Positions 42,501-51,100 of a stretch of DNA of 64,000 nucleotides are shown piece by piece. Each line of letters starts with the position of its first letter. Within the stretch, counting starts at the first letter, position 1. The translations under genes and the position numbers were made by a program. The stretch covers positions 1,069,501 to 1,133,500 of the forward strand of contig OX359247.1 in NCBI GenBank assembly GCA_947179485.1. Direction: 5' to 3'. The notes beneath the pieces are model-generated. The model saw only the letters and a program-made list of their open reading frames with translations. It did not search any database and was not told the DNA's origin. Origin of the DNA: Allacma fusca. Taxonomy: Eukaryota; Arthropoda; Collembola; Symphypleona; Sminthuridae.

Positions 42501-44396
42501 GCAACAACGTCACAAAGTCCAGCCAATGGGAAGGTTGACACTGATTCACCAAAATCCCTAAGGCAGATGACACGGAGTACAATGGAATTCACAACAATGG
42601 ATGGGGCAGGTGAGGCTGAAACAAAAGCTGTACATCTACCACCAGCCATAATTGTAGACTCCGATACGGAAGTCCATGATCAAGCACTGAAGAATCAGGA
42701 GACAGCGGATCTGGTGAGCCAGGCAGCTGAGACTACACAAAAGAAGTCCTCAACTTTCCCGCCCACCCATCCCGCCAGTCCTAAAGAGGCCAAGAAATTG
42801 GTACTCATGGATGAGGATAGGAACGTCCAAAAGGAATGCGACCGACCGACACTGAAACAGGAAAAGTTCAGTGTGGAAAATCACATTCCATCCGGACACG
42901 ATCCCACAGATGAGGAGAAAAGATTTGCATTTGAAGAGACTTGGAGGAATCCAACGTCAGCAAAAGGAGATGAATGGAAGCTCAAACAGGAAGTTATTTC
43001 GCAATTGAAGACATACACTGCACAATCTGCCAGGAAGACTGATCAAGTTCCTGATGCAGAAAGTCCAGGATATGTTAACAGTCCGGATCTTGATACCCCA
43101 CAACGGATCAAGGCGATGAAAATTTCCAGAGATGTGGATGAATGGATGAAAAATATCCAACGAAGATCTGCAGCATGCGAGTCGGAGGAAAACAAAAACC
43201 CTCCGCCGTCGCATACGTACATATCCACAGAGAATCCAGTTAATGAAAATAATTACTCTCTACTGGCGACCACAGTAGAAGAGCTGAGGAAAAATATCCA
43301 GGAAGGTGAAATTAAATTCACCGATGGAAGATCATGGAAGATTCAACCTCTGAAAGGGCAGGGTGTTGTGACAAGTAAAAGGACGTCACATTCACTATGT
43401 CTTTCACAGGATGAAGACCAAAGGAATAAAGACGCTCAGAAAACTGAGGACTTGTCATTAAATAGAGCAATAAAATTTGTTCCAGGAGCTCACGCACTAC
43501 AGGGGTGCGAAGGGAGCAAAGATACTTTTTCCACACACAAGCCTGTGTGTAGGATACTTGAAGATGAAGAGCAAGTTACTATGTTAGAGGAACATAACAT
43601 GCAGGAGATGCAAAGGGACGATCCAGATTGTTTATTCATCATGGACAAAATAAAGATGCGGCATACGTTAAATTGGAAGGACAAAGAAAAGTATAGCCGA
43701 TATGAAATTGATGGAGAAGGGATTCTTACTATAGTACATAAAGATGGACGTAAGTTATACGTACCCCGAGTACTTAAAAATTTCCTACTATCAAAAGCTC
43801 ATGATGGGATCCTATGCGGAGGACATTTAGGATTCCAGAAAACTCTTCATAGACTCAACAAAAATTATTTTTGGAGAAAAATGAACGTCTCAGTAGCAAA
43901 ATATGTCATGTCATGTGAAAGTTGCCAAGCAGCTAAATCCATGAGAACGAAACCAGCAGGATTACTTCATCCAATCAGGATAGAAAATGTAGGAGATGCA
44001 TTATGTATTGATCTCATTGGACCCATGCAAATTAGCATAAAAGGGAACAAGTACATTATAATCGCACAGGATTATGTTTCAAAGTTCGTGATCGCAGAAG
44101 CAATTCCAGATAAAACTGCTGACAGGATAGCAGAATTTTTGCTTCACAAAGTAGTTTTAAAATACGGACTGTTTAAAAACTTGCTGAGTGACGGAGGATC
44201 CGAATTCAGAGCGGAAATCACTCAAGCATTACTTCGCAGATTAGGCATGAACCATTCTACATCTACAGCATTAAGACATAATAGTGTTGGACAAATAGAA
44301 AGAATGGTCCAGACTATAAGCACTATGCTGAGTCATTATACTCAAAAAGAGCAAGCACTATGGTGCAGTTGTTTACCGTTTCTAATAAATGCTTAA
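39504..44396 (+). CDS. pol: Pol: protease, RT, RNase H and integrase core, ended by in-frame TAA
   Basis: Protease ALLDSGATRS (Asp51) with the flap-distal IIGEDLL block lies at about residues 45-130. RT spans about 340-570, including LPMGVKIAPSAFQ and YLDD (492-495). At motif A, where family members have Asp in a LDxxSG block, this copy has Gly430 (TLGMESGF). RNase H (about 647-770) keeps its acidic residues in HTDAS, TELELA, RSDH and DADFLSR. A linker of about 620 residues, acidic and low-complexity, precedes the integrase; this is unusually long. Integrase has a His2Cys2 finger (H-x9-H ... CESC, about 1,430-1,480) and D, D, E positions at CIDLIGP, SDGGSEF and GQIER. TAA at 44394-44396 interrupts the core, and the same frame continues to 46700. 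The frame lies -1 to gag. Frameshifting near 39,475 or initiation at the ATG 21 bases after gag are both possible. Confidence 0.92.
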   Translation: MNAIIATRVESQSKDDEELEIIDLNPCRLSNGNKSTLQVQICSMMIPALLDSGATRSCIQRNLVPRCAEIKEVPSALRVAVANAELVKPICLTKFTMMIEGEKLLFKGLVMETLEPRMIIGEDLLSRYGITLDYKNNEIRSDRFQTVPMTRDTHLYVGEKKADIEFVRSIFSFHEVKGPKSMMCRTRKAVTIPAYGHMKVPIHIPKRIKKDFYLQPSEKLYTSKRLLVAAGVVPNEEPFAYVFNPAPCPQTMYGRTAIGHAEENFDLIKIKRNQLRDAHKKLTQEQLDCFDVNEELDEEGRAKYRALLTRYPECFAFNKGDLKEPAWIDPIRIHTGNNPPVQAKPFPCSPMERQKVREEVQKMLDADIIKEVNGPYSSPLFLIKKKDGTFRSVVDYRALNKTITDQVYPLARIDDILMQFGKSAIFDTLGMESGFFQLLIHEDDQVITSFITQDGLYAFKRLPMGVKIAPSAFQRAADQMLGSLKFRGAMVYLDDVISYGIHLLDKLASLEELMLRASNKNFKFKPKKCKFGYFEVIVLGFKVSREGTSPDPAKVDAIRHVPIPKSETEARRFFGICSFYRKYIKDFAKIASPISQSWIGSKGKSEGQKRIRCFQWSADATIAFNILKTKLMTQPVLAHFNPELDCILHTDASISGLGCCVLQDDGGEHPIAYASRTLIQSEKNYSVTELELAAVVYAVRKFRQYLYLRKFLIRSDHLALCYLRLQKDPNHRISKFVNKLQEFDFQVTYKKGALHLDADFLSRAPLPYTKEDLEDTEDRVIDFEPDPVKEHKIALEEQKQIPQGNIIMPPLACAASLTTRESYKGKYWTDDESQSSDEEEAIIPQRQNPWSGRLKGQPRRKVKSQVEILVPQPNLEETDWENHTMSVKSCVNEVTHSYSALKEWKLSVDDIITIHEFREDDPLEDENTWKYTNEYIYEKNLKLIQDIERHNATINELDMKEFLSPKKAQVQNEHEDFDRNTITDIGMGTDWSPTPKSTTATTSQSPANGKVDTDSPKSLRQMTRSTMEFTTMDGAGEAETKAVHLPPAIIVDSDTEVHDQALKNQETADLVSQAAETTQKKSSTFPPTHPASPKEAKKLVLMDEDRNVQKECDRPTLKQEKFSVENHIPSGHDPTDEEKRFAFEETWRNPTSAKGDEWKLKQEVISQLKTYTAQSARKTDQVPDAESPGYVNSPDLDTPQRIKAMKISRDVDEWMKNIQRRSAACESEENKNPPPSHTYISTENPVNENNYSLLATTVEELRKNIQEGEIKFTDGRSWKIQPLKGQGVVTSKRTSHSLCLSQDEDQRNKDAQKTEDLSLNRAIKFVPGAHALQGCEGSKDTFSTHKPVCRILEDEEQVTMLEEHNMQEMQRDDPDCLFIMDKIKMRHTLNWKDKEKYSRYEIDGEGILTIVHKDGRKLYVPRVLKNFLLSKAHDGILCGGHLGFQKTLHRLNKNYFWRKMNVSVAKYVMSCESCQAAKSMRTKPAGLLHPIRIENVGDALCIDLIGPMQISIKGNKYIIIAQDYVSKFVIAEAIPDKTADRIAEFLLHKVVLKYGLFKNLLSDGGSEFRAEITQALLRRLGMNHSTSTALRHNSVGQIERMVQTISTMLSHYTQKEQALWCSCLPFLINA

Positions 44397-46700
44397 AATT
44401 GCAGTCACCATGACGTGACCAAAGAAACTCCTTATTTTATGATGTTTAGGCGACAACCTATATATGATTTTAACTTACAACTGTGTTTAAGCAGCGTTGA
44501 CACAAATTTTATGAGTGCTGAGGAAGCCACTACTAGAATAGAAAAAGCTATTGCTAAGATAAGGGAACGTCAGGACTACAGTAAGGATTGGTATGATAGG
44601 AAAAGAAGGTTCGTTAAATTCAACATCGGAGACACAGTGCGAGTCTTTACACCGACCAGGATAGTTGGAAAGAGCGAACGCTTTCTTCACCCTTACAAAG
44701 GACCCTTTGTAGTCATAGAAGTTTTAGCCAAAGACAATTATATCATTCAAGACCTTAGGAATTCTAAAAAGAGACAGAAAGTCCATGTGGAAAGGCTTAA
44801 GAAGTGCCTCCAGCGAGAACACATTGAGGACGAGTATAGTTATGATTTAGATTCCGATATAGTGGAATTGGTGACAAAACGAAATTGGAACAAGTGTGGA
44901 AAAGTTATAGTGAGTCAGCCACGGTCAATTCTTAAGAATTCGACCAGTCCAGATAATAGTTCAACTACAAGCAAGAAGGTGACTTTTAAAGTTCAACCTG
45001 CTCAAACCGAAGAAATAACTAGAGAATTTTCATCCGAAAATTACTCAGACAGTGCAAGTGACAAAGCCCAGCCAGTACAACAGAGAGGAGAATTTTGTGA
45101 CAAAAATTACTCACACTCTCAAATCACCCCAAGTGAAGGAGGGAAACCAAACCAGGGACTACATCAACACAAAGATAACACTCAAGGAGGAAAAGGTATT
45201 ACTAAGCAGTCAAGTACACAAGTAAGAAAATTTTCGTCAGAAAATTACTCAGATAATCGGGAATTTTTAGATAAAAATTACCCATATTTCACTCGCTCGA
45301 AAGTAAATGAACACCCTAGAGGAAATCAGGGACGAGATAAGGGGATTGAAACAACAGAGGAATTTAGTCCAAATAAAAATTTGGAAGTACGCAGCTCAGG
45401 AAGAGTACATCAAACAGAGAATCGCAGCTTTAGAACTGCTAATTCAAGAGACAAAACCTCAAACGTCAAGTTTCTGCCCACAAGTGGAGAAATCACAAGA
45501 CGAGGTGCAACCAGAGTAACTGATGACACATACAAAGAGAGAATTAATCCTAATCATCCAGGGATTACAAGCCCAATTAATCAAGGCAAAGGAGAACGAA
45601 ATTCGTCTCCAACAAAGAATTTTACATCAGATTTCAGAACAGGAGGAAGTACTGAGCAAACTGAAACAACTCGAGGGAGATCACAAAGCGACCCTCCAGG
45701 AAACTCAGAAAGCCAAAGAAGATATTTCGGATTTAATAAACCAGCTAAAAACAGCGCAGGTGTAACATCGGAAGGTGAGGAAGAAACTCAATCACTAATT
45801 GACGAAAGTGACTTTAAAACACTTAAGAAATTAAGTAGTTCAGGGATAAGTCCAACAGAACTTGATGTGGACGACAGCAGTGAGTATAGAGAGACAGATT
45901 CTTACAATTCGGGATCAGAACCGAGAATTAATCAACCGCCTACGACAGAGAGAGGGAGACCTGGACAAATTGAAACAGGAAATCAAGGACCTTCAGAAGC
46001 GACTTCACGAGTTGAGGTGCCTTGGCCCTCAGTAGAGGCGGATATTTCGACACAATTGCTTCACTCAGATGAGCAAAAGGCCTTGGAAGAGCCCCCCTTT
46101 GTGGAACTCAACACCAAGCCCACCCAGCGAAGCTCAGAGACAAACACTGCAAAGCCTACAAGCGCAAGGCAGTCGGATCCGAGAAGCAATAGCACGAGTG
46201 GAAAGAGAAATAGAACAAACCGAGAGAGTCAAGAATACTCTGAAAAATCAAATTCGAGCAGCCAACAGGCTAGCCAACAATTCAACCAACCCACGGAACG
46301 AAAAGTCCTTGTAGAAAATTCTACAGAAGAGGACGAAGAGTTCCAGGAAGTTCTAGCAGACGAAAACGGACAAGACTCTGTAGATACGCATACAGAAGTC
46401 ATTAATACACCTGTAGAATTTTCTACAGAAGAGGACAGGTCATTGGATGTCATCACGAAAGACAATCCCAGAAGGCCTGAGAGAATTAGAACAAATACGT
46501 CAGATCACCGAGAAACATTCAGCGACCCTCAGAACCCGACGAGTACAAATCCAACAGGAACTTCAACAAGTTCAGGAGGAAATTCGGGAGTTACAGAAGC
46601 AGGCGAAACACCTCAAGGAGAAAGCGCTGAAGAAACCGGAGAAAGTAGACGATACCCAACTCGTACCCGAAAGAGGACGAGAAGATTTGGATCAGTCTGA
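44397..46700 (+). CDS. pol: Pol continuation: integrase C-terminal module and long disordered tail
   Basis: In frame with Pol, directly after the TAA. The first residues (HHDVTKETPYFMMFRRQP) complete the integrase core end. The module RRFVKFNIGDTVRVF ... HPYKGPFVVIEV ... VERLKKC is the GPY/F-type C-terminal domain. From about 44,930 to the end the protein is Ser/Thr/Asn/Gln-rich and probably disordered, with four copies of an FSSENYSD/F-DKNYS motif (45,020-45,290) and two VExSTEED repeats (46,311 and 46,412). It ends in an Arg-rich stretch. Much of the tail overlaps coiled-coil ORFs in another frame. It has no start codon of its own at the 5' end, so it needs readthrough or is separated by mutation. 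Confidence 0.85.
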   Translation, partial: NCSHHDVTKETPYFMMFRRQPIYDFNLQLCLSSVDTNFMSAEEATTRIEKAIAKIRERQDYSKDWYDRKRRFVKFNIGDTVRVFTPTRIVGKSERFLHPYKGPFVVIEVLAKDNYIIQDLRNSKKRQKVHVERLKKCLQREHIEDEYSYDLDSDIVELVTKRNWNKCGKVIVSQPRSILKNSTSPDNSSTTSKKVTFKVQPAQTEEITREFSSENYSDSASDKAQPVQQRGEFCDKNYSHSQITPSEGGKPNQGLHQHKDNTQGGKGITKQSSTQVRKFSSENYSDNREFLDKNYPYFTRSKVNEHPRGNQGRDKGIETTEEFSPNKNLEVRSSGRVHQTENRSFRTANSRDKTSNVKFLPTSGEITRRGATRVTDDTYKERINPNHPGITSPINQGKGERNSSPTKNFTSDFRTGGSTEQTETTRGRSQSDPPGNSESQRRYFGFNKPAKNSAGVTSEGEEETQSLIDESDFKTLKKLSSSGISPTELDVDDSSEYRETDSYNSGSEPRINQPPTTERGRPGQIETGNQGPSEATSRVEVPWPSVEADISTQLLHSDEQKALEEPPFVELNTKPTQRSSETNTAKPTSARQSDPRSNSTSGKRNRTNRESQEYSEKSNSSSQQASQQFNQPTERKVLVENSTEEDEEFQEVLADENGQDSVDTHTEVINTPVEFSTEEDRSLDVITKDNPRRPERIRTNTSDHRETFSDPQNPTSTNPTGTSTSSGGNSGVTEAGETPQGESAEETGESRRYPTRTRKRTRRFGSV
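45307..45519 (+). CDS. Overlapping coiled-coil mini-ORF A, 70 residues
   Basis: ATG-initiated, in a different frame from Pol. The sequence is an amphipathic Leu/Ile/Glu/Lys/Gln helix (starting MNTLEEIRDEIRGLKQQ) with heptad-like spacing over about 50 residues and a Pro/Ser/Gln-rich end. The stop TAA is followed three bases later by the ATG of mini-ORF B. Confidence 0.45.
   Translation: MNTLEEIRDEIRGLKQQRNLVQIKIWKYAAQEEYIKQRIAALELLIQETKPQTSSFCPQVEKSQDEVQPE
45523..45765 (+). CDS. Overlapping coiled-coil mini-ORF B, 80 residues
   Basis: Same frame as mini-ORF A, starting three bases after its stop (TAACTGATG). Nearly the whole length is heptad-like (QGLQAQLIKAKENEIRLQQR, SEQEEVLSKLKQLEG, ISDLINQLK). 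Confidence 0.45.
   Translation: MTHTKRELILIIQGLQAQLIKAKENEIRLQQRILHQISEQEEVLSKLKQLEGDHKATLQETQKAKEDISDLINQLKTAQV
45865..46035 (+). CDS. Overlapping coiled-coil mini-ORF C, 56 residues
   Basis: Same frame as A and B. The core DQNRELINRLRQREGDLDKL continues as a regular charged helix to ELRCLGPQ. It is the shortest of the five. Confidence 0.4.
   Translation: MWTTAVSIERQILTIRDQNRELINRLRQREGDLDKLKQEIKDLQKRLHELRCLGPQ
46069..46314 (+). CDS. Overlapping coiled-coil mini-ORF D, 81 residues
   Basis: Same frame. A Pro-rich start is followed by a helix (LQSLQAQGSRIREAIARVER, IEQTERVKNTLKNQIRAANR) with heptad spacing and an Asn-rich end. Confidence 0.45.
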   Translation: MSKRPWKSPPLWNSTPSPPSEAQRQTLQSLQAQGSRIREAIARVEREIEQTERVKNTLKNQIRAANRLANNSTNPRNEKSL

Positions 46701-46710
46701 AAGCGAATGA
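46447..46710 (+). CDS. Overlapping coiled-coil mini-ORF E, 87 residues
   Basis: Same frame as A-D. The middle is a strong coiled coil (LRELEQIRQITEKH, VQIQQELQQVQEEIRELQKQ, AKHLKEKALKK) followed by an acidic end. Its stop overlaps the next start as ATGA (46707-46710), a layout that allows termination-reinitiation onto the 108-residue ORF. Confidence 0.5.
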   Translation: MSSRKTIPEGLRELEQIRQITEKHSATLRTRRVQIQQELQQVQEEIRELQKQAKHLKEKALKKPEKVDDTQLVPERGREDLDQSESE

Positions 46711-47033
46711 GCACCATCAGATACTTAACAACAATACCAAACTGTGTTAGTTTTGGTCAAAGCGAGATTGATCTCAAGATTGGAGACCGTATAAATCTCA
46801 TTAGTTATCTCATACGACAAGGTCGAAGGAGAATCCGATACGTAGGTACGTACACAATCATTAAAACAGATTACTGCAAAGTATTTTATCTTCAACCAGA
46901 TGTCAGAGAACAGAGGGTCACGTGCATCCGGGTCTCGAACCAACGAGACTCCACGCCAAGACGCCCTACCCGCCGTCGACAGGGACGACGACGATCGACC
47001 ACGTTATTGGACCCAATACGTGAGTCAAACTGA
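46707..47033 (+). CDS. Small Arg-rich ORF, 108 residues
   Basis: Begins with an ATG overlapping the stop of mini-ORF E and lies six bases after the Pol-tail TGA, in the Pol frame. The N-terminal half is ordinary folded-looking sequence (YLTTIPNCVSFGQ, GTYTIIKTDYCKVFYLQ). The C-terminal third is basic, with RRPTRRRQGRRRS, an arginine-rich motif like those used for RNA binding or nuclear import. Its last 134 bases overlap the next ORF. I do not recognise the family. Confidence 0.5.
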   Translation: MSTIRYLTTIPNCVSFGQSEIDLKIGDRINLISYLIRQGRRRIRYVGTYTIIKTDYCKVFYLQPDVREQRVTCIRVSNQRDSTPRRPTRRRQGRRRSTTLLDPIRESN

Positions 47034-48174
47034 AGTGGAAATACCACAAGCAAAAATTTTACCAAACTCAGATACGGGACGACTGGAAGTTGTTCTCAGA
47101 GTAGACGGGAAGTTACCCCACAGGATTATCGTCCAAGGACGAGATGGCCGAGAGATCGTAACCCATTCAGTACTAATTGGAGCCCTCAGAAAACCTCGAG
47201 AGTTAACTATAGATTATCGTATACTACGACGAGAACCGCACTTTTGCGGGTCAATAAATTTTCCGGAACAGCAACTGGAAGTAGATAGAGGCGAGCGAGC
47301 GCCAGATGATCTTGTTTACCTTTTTAAAGGACAAGAATTTCATCCCACTCCCATACGACGACAGATCCCTATCTGTAGAACACGTAATAGACAGCCAGAT
47401 GATCCATGGCTAGTCCAAAATTATAGGCAAGAAAAGGACGTGCCCGGACAAAAGAATCCAAGGGGAGATTATGACCATGATCCATGGGCATTTACTCCAG
47501 GCCTTCAATATGAACGAGGCAAGACAAGTCGAAGCTCATCTCGGAAAGTGATGGGAGCCGACCCTATTTGTGGAGTAACCCGAGTCAACATCCCCGAAAT
47601 TAGTGAATGGTTACCGCAACAAGAGGAACAGGTCGAGGACGTAGCCCATAGAATCAGTAGACGTATTGATGACAACTATGGACCCGATCTGAGACGAGGG
47701 AACTTGGAGGACCGACGAAGGGAGCCTCCGAGATTCGCAGCCTACTCGGCACATATGGTACCAGCCGGGAGAGGCCGCGGGCGGGCCATCACCAATGGAG
47801 AAAGTTCGGGCAGGCAACACAGGAGCTCAAGAGAAAGTTCAAGGGAAAGACACAGCTCTAAAGACAGCAGGACCAGGAAGCGGGAGACGGAGTCGTCATC
47901 AGAAAGGAAGAAGCGACGGGAGGACGACAGGTCAAGGAGCCGCTATGACAGTCCAGCGCGGTCAAGGAGCAGGAGAGAGTCAACCCCACCACCTTCGCCA
48001 TTTCTATCGCCAGCAGCGAGAGATTACAAGGACCGAATGGAGAGGGAGTCAATACTGACAGTACCCATAGCAGCTCCAGCCTTAAGCTATACAGCGGTCA
48101 CAAAGATGCCACCGCCAATAATACCGGTTAATAGTGAACCACCTAAACCACAGCGTGCAGGTTGCATCGTTTAA
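46900..48174 (+). CDS. RS-rich protein of unknown function, 424 residues
   Basis: Starts with ATG inside the 108-residue ORF. Residues about 40-170 appear folded (TEVEIPQAKILP, GRLEVVLRVDGKLPHRIIVQ, REPHFCGSINFP). Residues about 290-370 are an Arg/Ser-rich region (SSGRQHRSSRESSRERHSS, SRSRYDSPARSRSRRES) like that of splicing factors. The C-terminus is Pro-rich. The frame is the same as that of the following 1,759-codon frame and is separated from it by a single TAA (48172-48174). A nuclear RNA-related role is inference from composition only. Confidence 0.7.
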   Translation: MSENRGSRASGSRTNETPRQDALPAVDRDDDDRPRYWTQYVSQTEVEIPQAKILPNSDTGRLEVVLRVDGKLPHRIIVQGRDGREIVTHSVLIGALRKPRELTIDYRILRREPHFCGSINFPEQQLEVDRGERAPDDLVYLFKGQEFHPTPIRRQIPICRTRNRQPDDPWLVQNYRQEKDVPGQKNPRGDYDHDPWAFTPGLQYERGKTSRSSSRKVMGADPICGVTRVNIPEISEWLPQQEEQVEDVAHRISRRIDDNYGPDLRRGNLEDRRREPPRFAAYSAHMVPAGRGRGRAITNGESSGRQHRSSRESSRERHSSKDSRTRKRETESSSERKKRREDDRSRSRYDSPARSRSRRESTPPPSPFLSPAARDYKDRMERESILTVPIAAPALSYTAVTKMPPPIIPVNSEPPKPQRAGCIV

Positions 48175-51100
48175 AGAGAAAGACCAGTGGAAGTACCTGT
48201 AGTGACTCCACCATCAGTAGCTGTGACATTATGGAGCGAGGAAACTGCCACGGACACAGCTACAACAGCGGACAGAGATACCGCCAATGAATCTTCTTCA
48301 GATTCAGAAGAGGAAGAGACAGTACCTATCCAAACCTGTAGTAGGAAAGGATGTAAAAGGGTACGACAAGTAATTGCAACCGACAGTGGACCAGTGATAC
48401 AACAGGAATGTGAACATCATGCAAAGAAACGTGCAAAGAAGGAGAAGAAGGTTAAGAAGGAAGCTCAGATGACCATCTTAGAGCTATTCGGACAGAGCAC
48501 AGTACCAGCCCAACCACCGGCGAAATGGCAGTCGAACATCGTAAAAATTGGAGAGGATTCCAGGAGGGCAGGGAAGCACGAGGAGATGGTAAACCGAATA
48601 AAAGATCTCGGGGAAATCATCCGCAACCTTGCCAGACAAAACGTCAATGCAGACAGCGCGAAAAAGCAAAAGGAAGGATTAATGAAAGAATTAGCACGCC
48701 ACCGCCAGGAATGGATAAAGTGGAGAAATGATAACGACTTTCACTTGGTATGCGCTGAGTCAAAAATAGACCTTCAAACCAGAGAATTACCTCCAGCACA
48801 CTTTGAACCAACGAACATTCCAACGTCAACAGCCACATCCGGGGAGCTAGAGCGTTTGCTCGCTCAGGAAAAACGAAATGGTCCAGAAACTGCAAGCCCC
48901 ACAGGAATGGCAACGGAAATGCCACCCTCACCAGGACAAAACGTCGAAGTTGCAACATCTGAGCTATCTATAGCCGATCAACACAATGAACAGAGCAGTA
49001 GCTCAGAGGATTTTGAGGTGATCAGATCAAAGAGAAGACCCAAAGATCGAGAATCATCAATAACTTCGGATACAACAGAAATTGTTAATCACCACCAGCT
49101 TTCATTGGCTGATTTTGCCAACTCACCCCAGGACGGAACCGTCATCCTCAGTGAAGACGAGGAACCAGGACAGCCAACCTCATCAATCCAAACGCCACCT
49201 CACACGCCGGAAATGGGACATGGAGGAGGAGGAAGACGAGGAGGACCCATACCTTACCTCGGTAACAGTTGGTTATCATTTTTATTAATGTTCGGTTTAA
49301 TTACATCTGCTGTAGGACAATCCAACTTGAGAAAGGAATTGACTGGACAATACGGACCATATCCAACAACCCGGGCATCACATTACCAGTGGTGGACCCG
49401 ATTGGAAAGCGAGAATCCAACCAGTCCAACAGGCTTTGACCATGTCAGCCTAGACTTTGAAAATAAGGAAGACTCGGAGGAAATCGGACACTATGACCCT
49501 TACGGCCAACGGGAATGCCCACCGGTCGGAAATTCAGCCGTACGGTACCAAGGCTTTGGTTCAGCCACAGCGCACCGACTCTGGCAGAATGGAGTAGTAC
49601 GAGGAGTAGCAGGAGCCGTAGGCATGTGTACCACGGGAATGGTTATAGTAGGAGTCTATACCAGCTCAATCCTAGACGCAGTCAGGAGATGGAACAAACC
49701 ACTAAAGACAGTCAAAATACCACAGGACTGGGTACTCATTGAGTCCCAACTACCAGACCAACGACCCATCTGGATGATAATGCCCGTCAACGCCAGTGAG
49801 GAAAAAGAATTAGAAGATTTTCTTAAGGAAGATCCAACAGCAACAGAAACATCTCCGAACTTAATAGCATTACCAGGTGATATCCAAAGGAATGCTCATT
49901 ACCTCAACGAAACTTCTGTAGCCAAAGTATGGAATCAAGCTTTAGGCAAAGAAGTGGACGCGGAAGAATCCGAAAACGGGAGAGAGCGACGACATGCTCC
50001 TGAACCCACTTCGGAGGAAGAGGAACGACGACAAAAGATTCGAGATCAACGGAAATTACCGCAAGCTATTTGGTTAATGTCACAAGCAATACGTGACGGT
50101 TATCATCTAACAACTAAAACTTTACAATCAGTCGCAATGGACTTACTAACAAAACCAATCCCGTTACCACTACAGACCAAATACGAAATCTGGAAGGAGT
50201 ACGAGATACAGTACGGGAAATTCATCAATAAAGTCATCCAAATTCTGGGACTTAAGAACACACATACACGCACCAGGCGAAGTATCTTGGCAAAAGACCA
50301 GATAAATAACTTACAACGCCAGATGCAAGACAACCCTCACATTATTACCAAAGGTGAAGACTATGTTCACCCCACCGAGGAAATTGCAATAGGTGAAGTT
50401 GTACACTTCGCACTAGCAACGACAATCACAGAAGCAAACTGGACGATAGTTTTGCTCATACCACACATATACAACGGAGTTGACCATCTCGAAGAAGAAG
50501 AACTCAAGGGATGGGAGACAAAGGCACACGCCAACGTCTCACAAACCCACCCACTCTTCCAGCGAACGTCGGAACGAGCAGCCAGAGAACGGCAGAGGAG
50601 AGATGCATTCGTAGGACCGACCAACGCATGGTCACCCGTCAGTTATAGCAAACAATTCTTAAAACAACAGCTACAGCTTATGCTGGCACGGATTGAGGAA
50701 GAGGAGGCTCACTCATCGTCAGGAAGACCTACAGGGATTATTCAACAGCTTGTAAGATTTACCCTCAGAATGGTAATCTATATTGGCACGTCCGTCGGAA
50801 TGGACTTTGGAGGGAACCAGGACCCAATACGGAAAGGTGACCCCGGAAGAAGCCACCCACGAAGAACAGAGGGAGCAGAAGGACCGGTTTTGGCCTCAGA
50901 AGAGGAACCGGCTGTGCCAACGGAACAAGCTGTGGAGGCTCAAGAAGAAGGAGCCGGGACATCATCAAAAGTAATCAAGGAAGAAGTCTTGGACGACGAG
51001 GAAAAGCCACCATCAGAACATCAGGTAGATAGTGCATCAGACAACGAGACAAACAGCAAGTGGGTGAAGACCAGATGTGAATACTGCCCACTCAAACACG

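Noticed and set aside
42957-43228. Minus-strand ORFs opposite the Pol linker
   Set aside because: Short antisense shadows without features.
48187-48189. GTG as start of the 1,759-codon frame, and TTG at 53931 for the membrane protein
   Set aside because: Eukaryotic translation normally needs ATG. The first ATGs in these frames are at 48469 and 54039, and the membrane-protein ATG is directly preceded by a splice-acceptor-like sequence and followed by a signal peptide.
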